Positions 27,994-38,319 are shown, numbered from the stretch's first letter. The stretch: 64,000 bases of DNA from Fimbriimonadaceae bacterium (GCA_020847855.1 JADLBH010000038.1:62001-126000); one strand, 5' to 3'. Numbers and translations: made by a program. The notes: a model not told the origin generated them from the sequence alone.

Positions 27994-29181
27994 TTAGGCG
28001 GCTCGGATCTTGTCCAAGAGCCGTTCGAGCAGGCCCGCTCCGAGCCCCGGCGCGGCAGACGCCCCGCAAAGGGTCTTCGCGATCGCTTGCACGTCCTGGC
28101 TCGCCCGGCCGCGCTGACTGTGGAGGACGAACGGCGTCCTCGACTTGGAGGCGGCCTCGACGCTCCGATCCTGCGTGACGTGCCCCAGATAGTTCGCCCT
28201 GGAGGTCAGATAGAGCCCGAGGAACGTCTGGAACTTAGCCGCGACGTTGCGGGCGGCCTTGGCGTCCTTGGCTTGGTTCACGATGACGCTCACCTTTGCG
28301 CCCGGCTTGTTCTCAAAAAGCAGACGCACGGTCGCATAGGCGTCCTGCACGCTGGAGGGCTCCGGCGTCATCACGAGGAGCGTCTGGTCTGCCGCCTCGA
28401 GCAGGGAGAGCATGCCTCGCTGGATTCCGGCTGCCGTGTCGAGCAGGATATAGTCATAGGAGGAGCGAAGCTCGTCCAAGTTGACTCCGTTGGTCACCAG
28501 GTGCCAATAGGTGAGCTCGGAGATCTCGGTGGAGCCCGCGACCCCGGCCAAGACTTTAATCCCATCGGGGCCCGTGCAGAGGGCGTCGTTGAACGAGATC
28601 TGTCCCGAAAGGACGTGGGGAAGCCTGTAGGACGGCTTGAGACCCATCAGAACATGGACGTTCGAGAGGCCAAAGTCACAGTCAATGACAAGCACCCGGA
28701 AGCCGAGTCTGGTGAGGGCGATCCCCAAGTTCACCGCGACGCTGCTCTTGCCGACCCCGCCCTTGCCGCTCGTGACGGCGACGACCTTGCCCTGCGTCGC
28801 ACTTCGGATCGGCTGCTCGTTAGGCCGTTGTTCCTCGACCATCGGCTTGACCGTCTTCTGCGCTGGCCCGGCGATGGACTCTACAACGTCCATGGCCTCC
28901 GGGGTCGGATCCTCGGGATAGGCCTTCATGAGGAGCGGCTTCAGCTCCTTCATATAGACCATCTGCACCCGCACGGGTCGCCCGAGTTCCATGGTCAGCC
29001 GGGTTCCCAAGTCTGGGTCGGCCGATTTCGGCACCGCACAGACCAGAACCTCGCCTTCGAGCCCGATGGGGAGCGCACGGTTGGCGTGCGCCACCTTGGC
29101 CGGCACATACCCGAGCAACGATGCGTTGATCTCGAGAGGGTGTCCGCCCTCAAACACGTCCTTTGGATTCGAATTACTCAT
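27994..29181 (-). CDS. MinD/FlhG-like ATPase with GspE-type N-terminal domain (paralogue 2)
   Basis: A 395-residue paralogue of the protein at 26737. Residues 18-90 (SLLGYVPAKVAHANRALPIG, VLVCAVPKSADPD) form the GspE-type N-terminal domain. Residues 132-395 are the ATPase, with Walker A SGKGGVGKSS (138-147), DCDFGLSNVH, YDYILLDTAAG and TPEPSSVQDAYATVR, as in FlhG/YlxH. I start at ATG 29181 because the longer frame (to 29376) begins in the groES promoter region and has an atypical composition. The two copies share the whole layout, so a tandem duplication is likely. Here VPK replaces the xDP found in the other copy. Confidence 0.82.
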   Translation of the reverse strand: MSNSNPKDVFEGGHPLEINASLLGYVPAKVAHANRALPIGLEGEVLVCAVPKSADPDLGTRLTMELGRPVRVQMVYMKELKPLLMKAYPEDPTPEAMDVVESIAGPAQKTVKPMVEEQRPNEQPIRSATQGKVVAVTSGKGGVGKSSVAVNLGIALTRLGFRVLVIDCDFGLSNVHVLMGLKPSYRLPHVLSGQISFNDALCTGPDGIKVLAGVAGSTEISELTYWHLVTNGVNLDELRSSYDYILLDTAAGIQRGMLSLLEAADQTLLVMTPEPSSVQDAYATVRLLFENKPGAKVSVIVNQAKDAKAARNVAAKFQTFLGLYLTSRANYLGHVTQDRSVEAASKSRTPFVLHSQRGRASQDVQAIAKTLCGASAAPGLGAGLLERLLDKIRAA

Positions 29182-29322
29182 TGACCAGCACCCGACGGTA
29201 GATTTGCCCTTTCTCCCAGTCCCCTGTTCCACATTCTTGACAGGAAGTTGATGAAGACCACGAAACTTCCTCGCGGCGGGGTCCCGGAACCTCCCAGGCC
29301 GATGCCCAGGAATCCGACAGAA

Positions 29323-29349
29323 TTGGCAGTAGGCGGCGGTGAGTGCCAA
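29323..29349 (+). promoter_or_regulatory. CIRCE-like operator upstream of groES
   Basis: TTGGCAGTA, a 9 nt spacer, then GAGTGCCAA. The outer 6 bp arms TTGGCA and TGCCAA are perfectly complementary with 15 nt between them, the geometry of the HrcA-binding CIRCE element (consensus TTAGCACTC-N9-GAGTGCTAA). The right half differs from the consensus by one base. The same palindrome occurs before groEL. It ends 27 nt before the groES ATG. Confidence 0.7.
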
Positions 29350-29376
29350 GAGCCTCCCGCCCTGAAAGGAAATCAC

Positions 29377-29670
29377 ATGGCAGACATCAAACCTATCGGC
29401 GACAAGGTGGTCGTGAAGACCCTCGAGGCGGAGTCCAAGACCGCTTCCGGCATCCTCCTGCCTGATTCGGCCCAGAAGAAGCCGACCGAGGGCAAGGTTC
29501 TCGCGGTCGGCGAAGGACGTTGGCTCGAGAACGGCAAGCGGAACTCGCTCACCGTGAAGGCGGGCGACCGAGTGCTCTTCAGCAAGTACGGTGGGAGCGA
29601 GGTCACGGTCGGAGCCGAGGAGTTCACCATCCTAGATGAGGACCAGATCTACGCGATCCTGAAGAAGTAA
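29377..29670 (+). CDS. groES: Co-chaperonin GroES
   Basis: A 97-residue 10 kDa subunit that caps the GroEL cage. Recognisable segments are IKPIGDKVVVKTLE, the mobile loop TASGILLPDSAQKK, GKVLAVGEG, VKAGDRVLFSKYGGSEV and the C-terminal DEDQIYAILK. ATG 29377 has a Shine-Dalgarno AAAGGA 6 nt upstream. groEL is 4.4 kb away, unusual because the two are normally adjacent. A CIRCE-like operator upstream points to shared heat-shock control. Confidence 0.95.
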   Translation: MADIKPIGDKVVVKTLEAESKTASGILLPDSAQKKPTEGKVLAVGEGRWLENGKRNSLTVKAGDRVLFSKYGGSEVTVGAEEFTILDEDQIYAILKK

Positions 29671-29682
29671 CCCTCGCTCGGG

Positions 29683-29688
29683 TAGATT
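29683..29688 (+). promoter_or_regulatory. Predicted -10 box of a leaderless promoter
   Basis: TAGATT, 6 nt before the ATG at 29695 of the VOC-family gene, in the 24 nt gap after groES. Confidence 0.5.
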
Positions 29689-29694
29689 CGCGCC

Positions 29695-30165
29695 ATGCAG
29701 GCGCTTGTACCCTTCGTTTGGATGGACGGCACGGTCGAAGAGGCTCTGGAGCACTACTCCAGGGCCTTCTCGCGGTTCGAGGTGCTCCAAACGATGCGAC
29801 ACCTGGACGAGACAGTCGGAAACCCGGGCGACGTCCTCTTGGTCACGGCCCGCGTGGCGGGCCAAGAGGTGATGTTCCTGAACGGGGGTCCCGACTACGC
29901 TATGCCGGGCAATGTCTCGCTCTATTACAAGTGTGCCGACCAGGCCGAGATTGACCGCTGCTGGGACGTTCTGGGCGAGGGGGGCGAGCACCTGCCCTGC
30001 GGTTGGCTCAAAGACCGCTTCGGGGTGCTCTGGCAGATCCAGCCCGCCGAGCTGGACGGTATGTTGTCCGACCCCGACCAGGCCCGCGTCTTGCGCGTTC
30101 TCCACGCGGTGTGGGGCATGAGCAAGATGGACGTTGCAACGCTCCGCGCCGCCTACTCTGGGTGA
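29695..30165 (+). CDS. PhnB-like VOC-family protein
   Basis: A 156-residue protein of the vicinal oxygen chelate superfamily, of the group often annotated PhnB or 3-demethylubiquinone-9 3-methyltransferase. Typical features are the opening LVPFVWMDGTVEEALEHYS, EVMFLNGGPDY in the middle, and KDRFGVLWQIQP toward the end. These proteins form metal-containing dimers with varied, mostly unknown functions. It has a leaderless-type start 24 nt after groES. A damaged copy lies at 30999-31371, with a DinB gene in between. Confidence 0.85.
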   Translation: MQALVPFVWMDGTVEEALEHYSRAFSRFEVLQTMRHLDETVGNPGDVLLVTARVAGQEVMFLNGGPDYAMPGNVSLYYKCADQAEIDRCWDVLGEGGEHLPCGWLKDRFGVLWQIQPAELDGMLSDPDQARVLRVLHAVWGMSKMDVATLRAAYSG

Positions 30166-30490
30166 GGCTCGACCGGGGAAAGTCGGACCACGGCGACGCC
30201 ATGAGGGCGAGGATCGCCCTCGCCGTGCCCGCGAGGTTGGTTTCGGCTCCTTGGGCGGACGGACGCTCTGAGCGTAGCGCGGGTTCCCTCCGCTATCGGC
30301 CTACCCGAATTCACGGACAGGTCGAGGTTTGCGGCGAGTCATGGATCCGCTTGCAATACAAGGGGCCTGCTGCGATGCACTCATCGCGGTTGCACGGGAA
30401 CTACCCGATAGGTGCTCTTCCGTTTTCGCTCCGCTCCTGGCGTTCGCGGAGAGTGGATCTGGACTAGCGGATTGAGTTCCGTTTGCAGGG
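30166..30490 (+). other. Gene-poor gap with a short hairpin
   Basis: I see no protein-like frame between the VOC gene and the convergent DinB gene. An 8 bp hairpin GAGGGCGA/TCGCCCTC with a 3 nt loop at 30203-30221 could end the VOC transcript. The other ORFs here overlap the genes out of frame. Confidence 0.4.
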
Positions 30491-30955
30491 TTAATTATCG
30501 GTCGTCGTGTGGCCCATGAGATGGCGGACGGAATACGCCTGACCACAGTGGTAGGCGACGTGGAACGGGCGATAGGCGAGGTTCTCCATCCAGGTGCCGT
30601 CGCCCCAGGGCGACTTCGCACCCCAGTCGGTGACGACTGCGAAACCGGACTTGGCGGCCTCGTGTACCTTCTTGAGTTCTGCCAGCGTCTGTTGCACCGT
30701 AAGATCGAGGCGTACCGGGTTGTCAGCGTGACCGTCATAGTAGCGAAAGCGTTGGTCTACGAGTGGGCTCTCCACGGTGCCGCCCGGTGCAGAGACAGAT
30801 TCCCAGAGCGCGACGTGGCCAGCGATCTCCCCTACACTCAGGAGCTTGGGGTGGGGGCGGGTCCAGAGGTCCTCGTCGGCGAGCCCCTCGAAAGCGAGGC
30901 TGAACTCCCAGTGCGCGGTGTCCCAGGCTTCGATCAGAACGGCGACTTTGTCCAT
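30491..30955 (-). CDS. DinB-family protein
   Basis: A 154-residue four-helix protein of the DinB/YfiT superfamily, usually a metal-binding dimer with thiol- or damage-related roles that are mostly unproven. The metal-ligand histidines appear as GHVALW (about residue 47) and FHVAYHCGQ (about 131-139). It is one of five DinB-like genes in the window. It lies between the intact and the broken VOC copies, which suggests it moved with them. Confidence 0.82.
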   Translation of the reverse strand: MDKVAVLIEAWDTAHWEFSLAFEGLADEDLWTRPHPKLLSVGEIAGHVALWESVSAPGGTVESPLVDQRFRYYDGHADNPVRLDLTVQQTLAELKKVHEAAKSGFAVVTDWGAKSPWGDGTWMENLAYRPFHVAYHCGQAYSVRHLMGHTTTDN

Positions 30956-30998
30956 CCATGCACTCTAGCACGGCGTCGTGACAACTTGCGGGGGAGGG

Positions 30999-31371
30999 AG
31001 CGACTCTTCCCCTTCGCCTGGCAGAACGGCAACGCCGAGCAGGCTGCGCTCTACGGTTCCGTGTTCTCCGGCTGAGGATTGGGGGCGGACGGCGTTCCTG
31101 CTGAACGGCGGCCCGCAGTACGCGCAGTCGGGCAAGTTCTCGGTCTAATGCCAGATCGCCGACCATGAGAGGATTGATCGGTGCTGGAAGGCAAGTGCCC
31201 TGCTTCTCGCTCCAACACCGCTTCGGTGTGCTTTGGCAGATCCATCCGGGCGAGCTCGACGGCATGCGGACCGATTCGGACGAGGGGTGGTCCCTCCGTG
31301 TGCTCCATGCCATATGTTGGATGGAGAAGGCGGACGCCTTGGCCGTGCGCGATGACTTCGTTGGCGGCTAG
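30999..31371 (+). pseudogene. Decayed copy of the PhnB-like VOC gene
   Basis: Three stretches in different frames line up with the intact VOC protein at 29695: LFPFAWQNGNAEQAALYGSVF (then a stop at 31073), TAFLLNGGPQYAQSGKFSV (then a TAA near 31147) and RFGVLWQIHPGELDGM through to the end at 31371. So a relative of the neighbouring gene has been broken by at least one frameshift and two stops. The last part ends where the minus-strand secreted protein begins its end. Confidence 0.75.
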
Positions 31372-33173
31372 GGCAGCTCCGAGAGCGAGACCTTATAGTC
31401 CCCCCCCGTATTAATACCAGAAACTACGACGAGAAGTGAGAGTTTTTCGGGCGAGTAGAGAAGGGCATATTGCCTCTCCGGCGACTTTCGCCGCATCACC
31501 ACGTTGCGTGCAAAGCCTTGTAGATCCGCGAACGTGAAGTACAGCCCCGAAATGGGCCCATCGAACTGAGCGAGATACGGCACGCCGGCTTCCAGCTCCA
31601 TGCGGACCACGCGCGTCTCGCCCGACTCGGCCCTGCCTTCAGCGGGCTTGACCAGCGAGCAGTCTTGCGACGGTGCAACGGCGCAAGAAAGCTGGTAGCC
31701 GCCCTTGCCCCCGTCCCCGAGGCACGAGACGCGAACGATCTGGCGGCCGGGAGCCGTGACCAAGAACTGCCTCGAGACACTCTCACTGTCGAGCAACGGG
31801 GAAACCTTGTTCGACTCCTGTCCGTTCTCAGAAATCTGGGTCATCTGTGCGGCAAACTCTTGGCTGGAGAGCTCGAGCCGTATGTATTGACCCGGCTCGG
31901 CGACGAAAGACCAGTAATGAGACTCGCCGATCTTGAGCGCGCCGGACGATCGGAGTTCCCTATTCATAGGTCGGAGCGGCGCGGAGAGCTGGGCCCGGAA
32001 CTGGGCCTGCGGGACCCGGAAGTTGGAGATGCTCACAAGATACTTGCCGCCTTCGTGGAAAAGGGCAGTGGACTTGGACGAGTCACCCACTCGCGTAATC
32101 AGGGGTGTGAATTCAGGGGTTTGCTCGTCCTGGGTTTCCTGCTTGCGCGGATCCATCCAGTTTTGGTCACCGGGCACTGGAAGCTCCGGCATCCTGACTA
32201 TTTCGCTCAAGTAGGCGCCCGGCTGCCCGATGCTGGCGACCTCCAGTATCTCGCCCTTCTCCGCTTCAAACTCGTAGAGTTGGACGCCGGAATCCTGCAC
32301 GAGAGCCGTGGGCTTGTCCCTGCTCATATGCTGGGGAACGACCGTACGGATCGAGAGTTCGGAACCACCGTCTTGGCCAAAATTGGCGACGAGATCGTAG
32401 TCGCCGTCCACCGGTGCGAACAGAAGCCTACGTGCGGACAAGTCCGCGAAGAGCGACATCCGATCCCGGTTCGGCAGGCCTCCGGGAGTGAGGAGGTATC
32501 TAAAGTTCACCTGCGCCGGAGAAACTGCGAACTTCTCCTCGTTCGATACCGGCTGGACGAACATGCCTCGCTTGAGCGGGAGTCGCAGCAGGACGGAGCC
32601 GTGCTTCCGCTCCACGGTGCGTCGCCCACCAGGTTCGATGAGGAGGCTCGGCAAGACGCGGAAGTGGATCTCGTACTGGCCACCCGCGCGGTCGCGGAAG
32701 CTGCGGCCACGGAGTGTGAACGTCCCTGCTTCGGGCGCGCGCCAAAGCAGGAGGGGCCGTTGGTCGCCGAGGTAGCGGTCGTCGTTTGCGGCGAGAGACG
32801 TGCCCGCCGCGTCCACGACCTCGAGCCCGGCGTCGAAGGCGGTGCTGCGCGCTTCGGCGATCAGCACCTCGTCCGCCTTCATCTCCACGGTCCACTCGGT
32901 GAACTCGCCGGGCGTGAGGATATGGGTCTGGAACTCGTCGCCGAGCAGGTCGTAGAGAGCTGCTTCGACATGTTGGACGGCTTCGGCTGTACGACGGTCG
33001 CCGGCCGTGCCGCTACCGCCTCGAGTCCGTCCACCGGCCCCGCCCGCCTGGCCTCCCGCTGCACCACCACTACCAAAGCCTCCTTCGCCAACCCCGAACG
33101 AGCCACCGCGCTCTTGTGTTGCTGAGCTCATGGCGCAAAGAAGCACAAAGATCGGGAGAGCGAGGGTCGGCAT
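31368..33173 (-). CDS. Secreted glycine-rich protein with PPC-like beta domains
   Basis: A 601-residue exported protein with a signal peptide (PTLALPIFVLLCAMSSATQ), a glycine-rich linker (residues 22-57), and then repeated beta-sandwich domains. Segments like FTEWTVEMKADEVLIAEARS, GTFTLRGRSFRDRAGGQYEI, ADLSARRLLFAPVDGDYDLV and HYWSFVAEPGQYIRLEL follow the pre-peptidase C-terminal (PPC) pattern, which binds to or stabilises cell-surface partners. There is no catalytic domain. The C-terminus is not cut off. The protein probably sits outside the cell. Its partner is not readable. Confidence 0.72.
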   Translation of the reverse strand: MPTLALPIFVLLCAMSSATQERGGSFGVGEGGFGSGGAAGGQAGGAGGRTRGGSGTAGDRRTAEAVQHVEAALYDLLGDEFQTHILTPGEFTEWTVEMKADEVLIAEARSTAFDAGLEVVDAAGTSLAANDDRYLGDQRPLLLWRAPEAGTFTLRGRSFRDRAGGQYEIHFRVLPSLLIEPGGRRTVERKHGSVLLRLPLKRGMFVQPVSNEEKFAVSPAQVNFRYLLTPGGLPNRDRMSLFADLSARRLLFAPVDGDYDLVANFGQDGGSELSIRTVVPQHMSRDKPTALVQDSGVQLYEFEAEKGEILEVASIGQPGAYLSEIVRMPELPVPGDQNWMDPRKQETQDEQTPEFTPLITRVGDSSKSTALFHEGGKYLVSISNFRVPQAQFRAQLSAPLRPMNRELRSSGALKIGESHYWSFVAEPGQYIRLELSSQEFAAQMTQISENGQESNKVSPLLDSESVSRQFLVTAPGRQIVRVSCLGDGGKGGYQLSCAVAPSQDCSLVKPAEGRAESGETRVVRMELEAGVPYLAQFDGPISGLYFTFADLQGFARNVVMRRKSPERQYALLYSPEKLSLLVVVSGINTGGDYKVSLSELP

Positions 33174-33420
33174 GTTGCTACGACGCTTGGGCGTGGGCCG
33201 GAGTTACGCTCGAACGACCGAATCACGCGACCCTGGGAACGCGACGACGTTATCCACCGCCGCGCGGGGGATCAGTGCGAGAAGAGCGACCGGGTCGGTT
33301 TCTGAGATCTCTGTGCTCCGAGTGCCGCGAGCCCGGTTTCGCACTATTGCCCAGCGTGCCCAGACCGCAGGAGTCGGTTGCACTCGCATACAGGGGAGTA
33401 GTGTTGTATGATCTCGTTAG

Positions 33421-35664
<2,244 letters not shown>

Positions 35665-35672
35665 AGTCCGCT

Positions 35673-35704
35673 GCCCCCCTCTCTCTTCCGTGGGAGAGGG
35701 GGGC
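35673..35704 (+). terminator. Hairpin after groEL
   Basis: An 11 bp stem (GCCCCCCTCTC and GAGAGGGGGGC) with a 10 nt loop, 9 nt after the groEL stop. There is no long T tract afterwards. Confidence 0.6.
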
Positions 35705-35758
35705 TCCGTACAATCAAGAGAGCCAACCGGGCCCGCTGGATACCAATCCACCCAGGCG

Positions 35759-36415
35759 ATGTCAGAGACTACTAGGCAGTGCGCGTACTGCGGGAACTCC
35801 GCGTCCCAAAGAGACCACGTCGTCCCCAAGGCCCTACTGCCTAACGGGACTCGCGGAATTCTCGTGCCGTCTTGCGAACCGTGCAACAGCGCGAAGTCAA
35901 AGTCCGACGAGTTTCTACGCAATTTCTTCGCGGTTGACTACAGGACCTGTAAGCTAGAGGTAACTCACCACCTCCGCAAAAAGGCGGAGAAGCAGGCGGA
36001 GCACCGTGTCGCTCGTAACCCGACTCGAACTCATCGCGAGCCGGAGTACGTGCCGGTGATCCTCCCGACCGGAGATCTCGTCAAGTACCCAACACTTACG
36101 ATTGACGGATCGGTGTTGAAGGTGGCCCTAGAATGGATTGCCAGGGGGCTCAACTACCACCATCGCAAGTTCGTCGTGCCTGAGGACGCTGAAATCGAGG
36201 TCTGGACCTACGACGAGAGCGGTCGCACGTCCTTCCAAGACGTGAGCCGAATGAGCGGCTTCAACGGCCCATTCCAGATAGGCCACTGCTTCAAGTATGC
36301 GGTTCTCATCGTAGACGACAGGCCGACGTTTTCGAACTGGCTGTTCCTCTTTTACGACCTCGTGCACTTTGCGGTCGCAATCGAGGATCGGGCGCTTCAC
36401 GATGTGCACAAATGA
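35759..36415 (+). CDS. HNH endonuclease-like protein
   Basis: A 218-residue protein. Its N-terminal part is an HNH-type zinc finger nuclease: CAYCGNSASQRDHVVPKALL then CEPCNSAKSKSD, giving CxxC, DH, CxxCN. The remaining 150 residues do not resemble a known nuclease appendage. Its codons use more AT than the chaperonin next to it, suggesting an accessory gene. I start at ATG 35759; the frame reaches upstream to 35690 but that part overlaps the groEL hairpin. The function could be restriction, a toxin or homing, and nothing nearby decides it. Confidence 0.8.
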   Translation: MSETTRQCAYCGNSASQRDHVVPKALLPNGTRGILVPSCEPCNSAKSKSDEFLRNFFAVDYRTCKLEVTHHLRKKAEKQAEHRVARNPTRTHREPEYVPVILPTGDLVKYPTLTIDGSVLKVALEWIARGLNYHHRKFVVPEDAEIEVWTYDESGRTSFQDVSRMSGFNGPFQIGHCFKYAVLIVDDRPTFSNWLFLFYDLVHFAVAIEDRALHDVHK

Positions 36416-36609
36416 TCTACCTAGCAGACACCTTCCGGAGCTACGAGGTTTGCTCCGAAGCAGTGACGCCTAGACTCGCGTCCTCATTCCGGGGGCCCGT
36501 TAGCCCGTTTCCAAGTATGTTGCACCCAATAAGCGGCGGTATGGACGACACGAATATCTAGTATCCGTGTGTCCCTCTCCTCCCTTTGTAGCCAAGCGGG
36601 GGGAGACGT

Positions 36610-36900
36610 TCAAAGGCTGAGTTCAAGCTCCGTTAGCTTTTTCGCAGCGAGCATTCTCGGCTCGTCAGGGCTACGGATCCCCATGTAGACCGTCTCGATC
36701 TCCAAAAGGTGGGCGTAGATTTTGTGCGCGTCTGCGCCGTCCAGGATCAGGCGGATGATCTGCGACGCATACGGCGCGTACTCCCCCGTTGCTCCTGGAT
36801 CGTCGTTGACCCCGATCGGGTCCCAATCCATCCACAGGATGCGGTCTACCTTTTGCACCGCGTCCTTGTATCTTCTGCCTGCGCTAGCGCTTCTCGGCAC
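36610..36900 (-). CDS. Small hypothetical protein (96 aa)
   Basis: A 96-residue soluble protein. The central WDPIGVNDDPGA, EYAPYASQIIRLILDGAD and HLLEIETVYMGI segments recur in a widespread uncharacterised family of small bacterial proteins that I know only by pattern. The GTG start at 36900 is set by a shared palindromic -10 box 7 nt upstream. Confidence 0.65.
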   Translation of the reverse strand: MPRSASAGRRYKDAVQKVDRILWMDWDPIGVNDDPGATGEYAPYASQIIRLILDGADAHKIYAHLLEIETVYMGIRSPDEPRMLAAKKLTELELSL

Positions 36901-36907
36901 TGGCGAC

Positions 36908-36915
36908 AGTATACT
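36908..36915. promoter_or_regulatory. Symmetric bidirectional leaderless promoter
   Basis: AGTATACT is a perfect palindrome, so a TATACT -10 box reads on each strand. The gap to the GTG at 36900 (minus) and to the GTG at 36923 (plus) is 7 nt in both directions. This one element appears to drive both genes. Confidence 0.55.
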
Positions 36916-36922
36916 TCCGGGC

Positions 36923-37441
36923 GTGAGGTGGCGAGACTGGCTCGTTTCTCAACCCTGGAAGAAGCTCATCGCTACGCTCGCCGAAGTCGCGGCAGCGTCC
37001 ACCATGCTTTGCGCTATCGCCGGAGGCACCTCGCACGCAATCTCCCTCAATTTCGCGATGGACGGGTACGACATGGTGTTCGGCTGCGGGACGATGCCCG
37101 ACCCGCCGCTGGGCAACCACACGGTCTGCGCCTTTCTGGTCGGTATGATCCGAACGTGGTGGATTGGCCTCGCTTGGGCGCCCCTAGTCTTCGCAATTGC
37201 AGGATACGCGGATGCGGACATGCGGCCCTCGAGGCTCGCGCGAGCGATGGGCCTCGGTATAGGCGCGATGTGCCTCGCCGTAATCGCGAGTCTCGCGACC
37301 CAGCTCGACAATTCGTATGGCTTGGGCTGGGTGTTCTTCGAGACGATACTGAACTTCGGGTACCCCATTCTCAACCTTGGTCTAACCATTATGGGCCTTG
37401 CGCTACGACCGAAGACAGCGCTCTCGGCCACTACAGCTTAA
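36923..37441 (+). CDS. Multi-pass membrane protein of unknown function
   Basis: A 172-residue protein with an N-terminal WKKLIA tail and four or five hydrophobic segments (near residues 16-35, 62-80, 100-118 and 127-160). A cysteine pair lies in the FGCGTMPDPP loop and HTVCAFL segment. GTG 36923 is chosen from the shared -10 box; the longer frame from 36722 lies under the divergent gene. No family is recognised. Confidence 0.65.
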   Translation: MRWRDWLVSQPWKKLIATLAEVAAASTMLCAIAGGTSHAISLNFAMDGYDMVFGCGTMPDPPLGNHTVCAFLVGMIRTWWIGLAWAPLVFAIAGYADADMRPSRLARAMGLGIGAMCLAVIASLATQLDNSYGLGWVFFETILNFGYPILNLGLTIMGLALRPKTALSATTA

Positions 37442-37751
37442 CGCGCTTGCGATCCTGCTCGAAAGCTTACAACCAAGCATACTGGGGCGAAGATGAGTGA
37501 GCCCTTTCCTTTGCTCCACCACCCACCGCGGCCGGAAATGAGCGGCAAGGGGCACGACCGCACCCCCGGGGGTAACCGACGTTATACACTCTGCAGGCCA
37601 GTACGCGCACGAGGACACGCTTACTCAGCGAGCCGTGGCTCGGGGCCGTGTGCGGGAACCCGCTAGGGAGTTGTAAGGGGTCGAGATCCTGATTGCCGCG
37701 TAGGTAGCCCGATAAGACCTATCTGACCGATATGGCCTATAGGGTCCATGC
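37442..37751 (+). other. Gap with no clear gene
   Basis: No natural-looking frame seen. The last 70 bases carry a loose repeat of a GACCTAT/CGATAT/CCTATAGG type just before the four-helix-bundle gene, echoing the tyrosine-coding repeats inside that gene. Confidence 0.35.
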
Positions 37752-37757
37752 TAGAGT
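37752..37757 (+). promoter_or_regulatory. Predicted -10 box of a leaderless promoter
   Basis: TAGAGT, 7 nt before the ATG at 37765. Confidence 0.45.
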
Positions 37758-37764
37758 CGGTGCC

Positions 37765-38319
37765 ATGGACGAGCTCCTGATCCCTCCGCACGGCGGGTAT
37801 CAGCGGCTCCGTGCTTATCAGATGGCCGTCGTTGTGCACGACGCTACTGTCGCCTTTTGCGACCTCTACATCGAAAGGAAGAGCCGGACGAACGACCAGA
37901 TGGTCCAAGCGACAAGGAGCAGGAAGCAGAACATCGTCGAAGGGAGCATGGCGAGCGGAGCGTCGAAGAAGATGGAGCTTAAGCTCGCCGGAACGGACAG
38001 GGCGAGCCTCGAGGAGCTGCTCACCGACTGCACGGACTTCTTGCGCCAGAGCGGGTACGCACTCTGATCCCGCGGCCACGTGAAGGCGTTGTTCATCAGG
38101 AGGCTTTGCTTTAGGACGGATAGGACTTTTAAGACCTGTAATTCATATATTGAAGACAGGGGCCCAGAGAACGCCGCCAACACCATGATCTGCCTGGTCA
38201 ACCAGACCAACTAACTTCTGGACCGGCTCCTCCGCCGATTGGAGAACGACTTCCTCGAAGAAGGCGGGTTCACCGAGCGCCTGTACCGAACCCGCTCGCA
38301 CGCACGGGATCGGCGATAG
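37765..38319 (+). pseudogene. Four-helix-bundle suffix protein gene with two in-frame stops
   Basis: The 5' part encodes MDELLIPPHGGYQRLRAYQ, SRTNDQMVQATRSRKQNIVEG and RASLEELLTDCTDFLRQSGY, the signature of the four-helix-bundle (S23 intervening-sequence-like) suffix family. The frame stops at TGA 38065-38067, then continues in the same frame with a FRTDRTFKTCNSYIED tyrosine-repeat remnant and ENAANTMICLVNQTN. It stops again at TAA 38212-38214 and ends LLDRLLRRLENDFLEEGGF up to TAG 38317. In intact relatives a Trp and a Tyr probably stand at the two stops (from memory). So it is most likely a recently inactivated gene; the first 100 residues could still be made. Confidence 0.72.

Noticed and set aside
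27877-29184. 435-residue plus-strand ORF over a MinD-like gene
   Set aside because: Mirror of the minus-strand gene, which has Walker A and FlhG motifs.
29237-29242. TTGACA before groES as a -35 box
   Set aside because: No -10-like sequence lies at the proper distance, so a promoter could not be defined.
31665-33125. 486-residue ORF antisense to the secreted PPC-like gene
   Set aside because: Shadow of the minus-strand gene; Arg-rich and without domain pattern.
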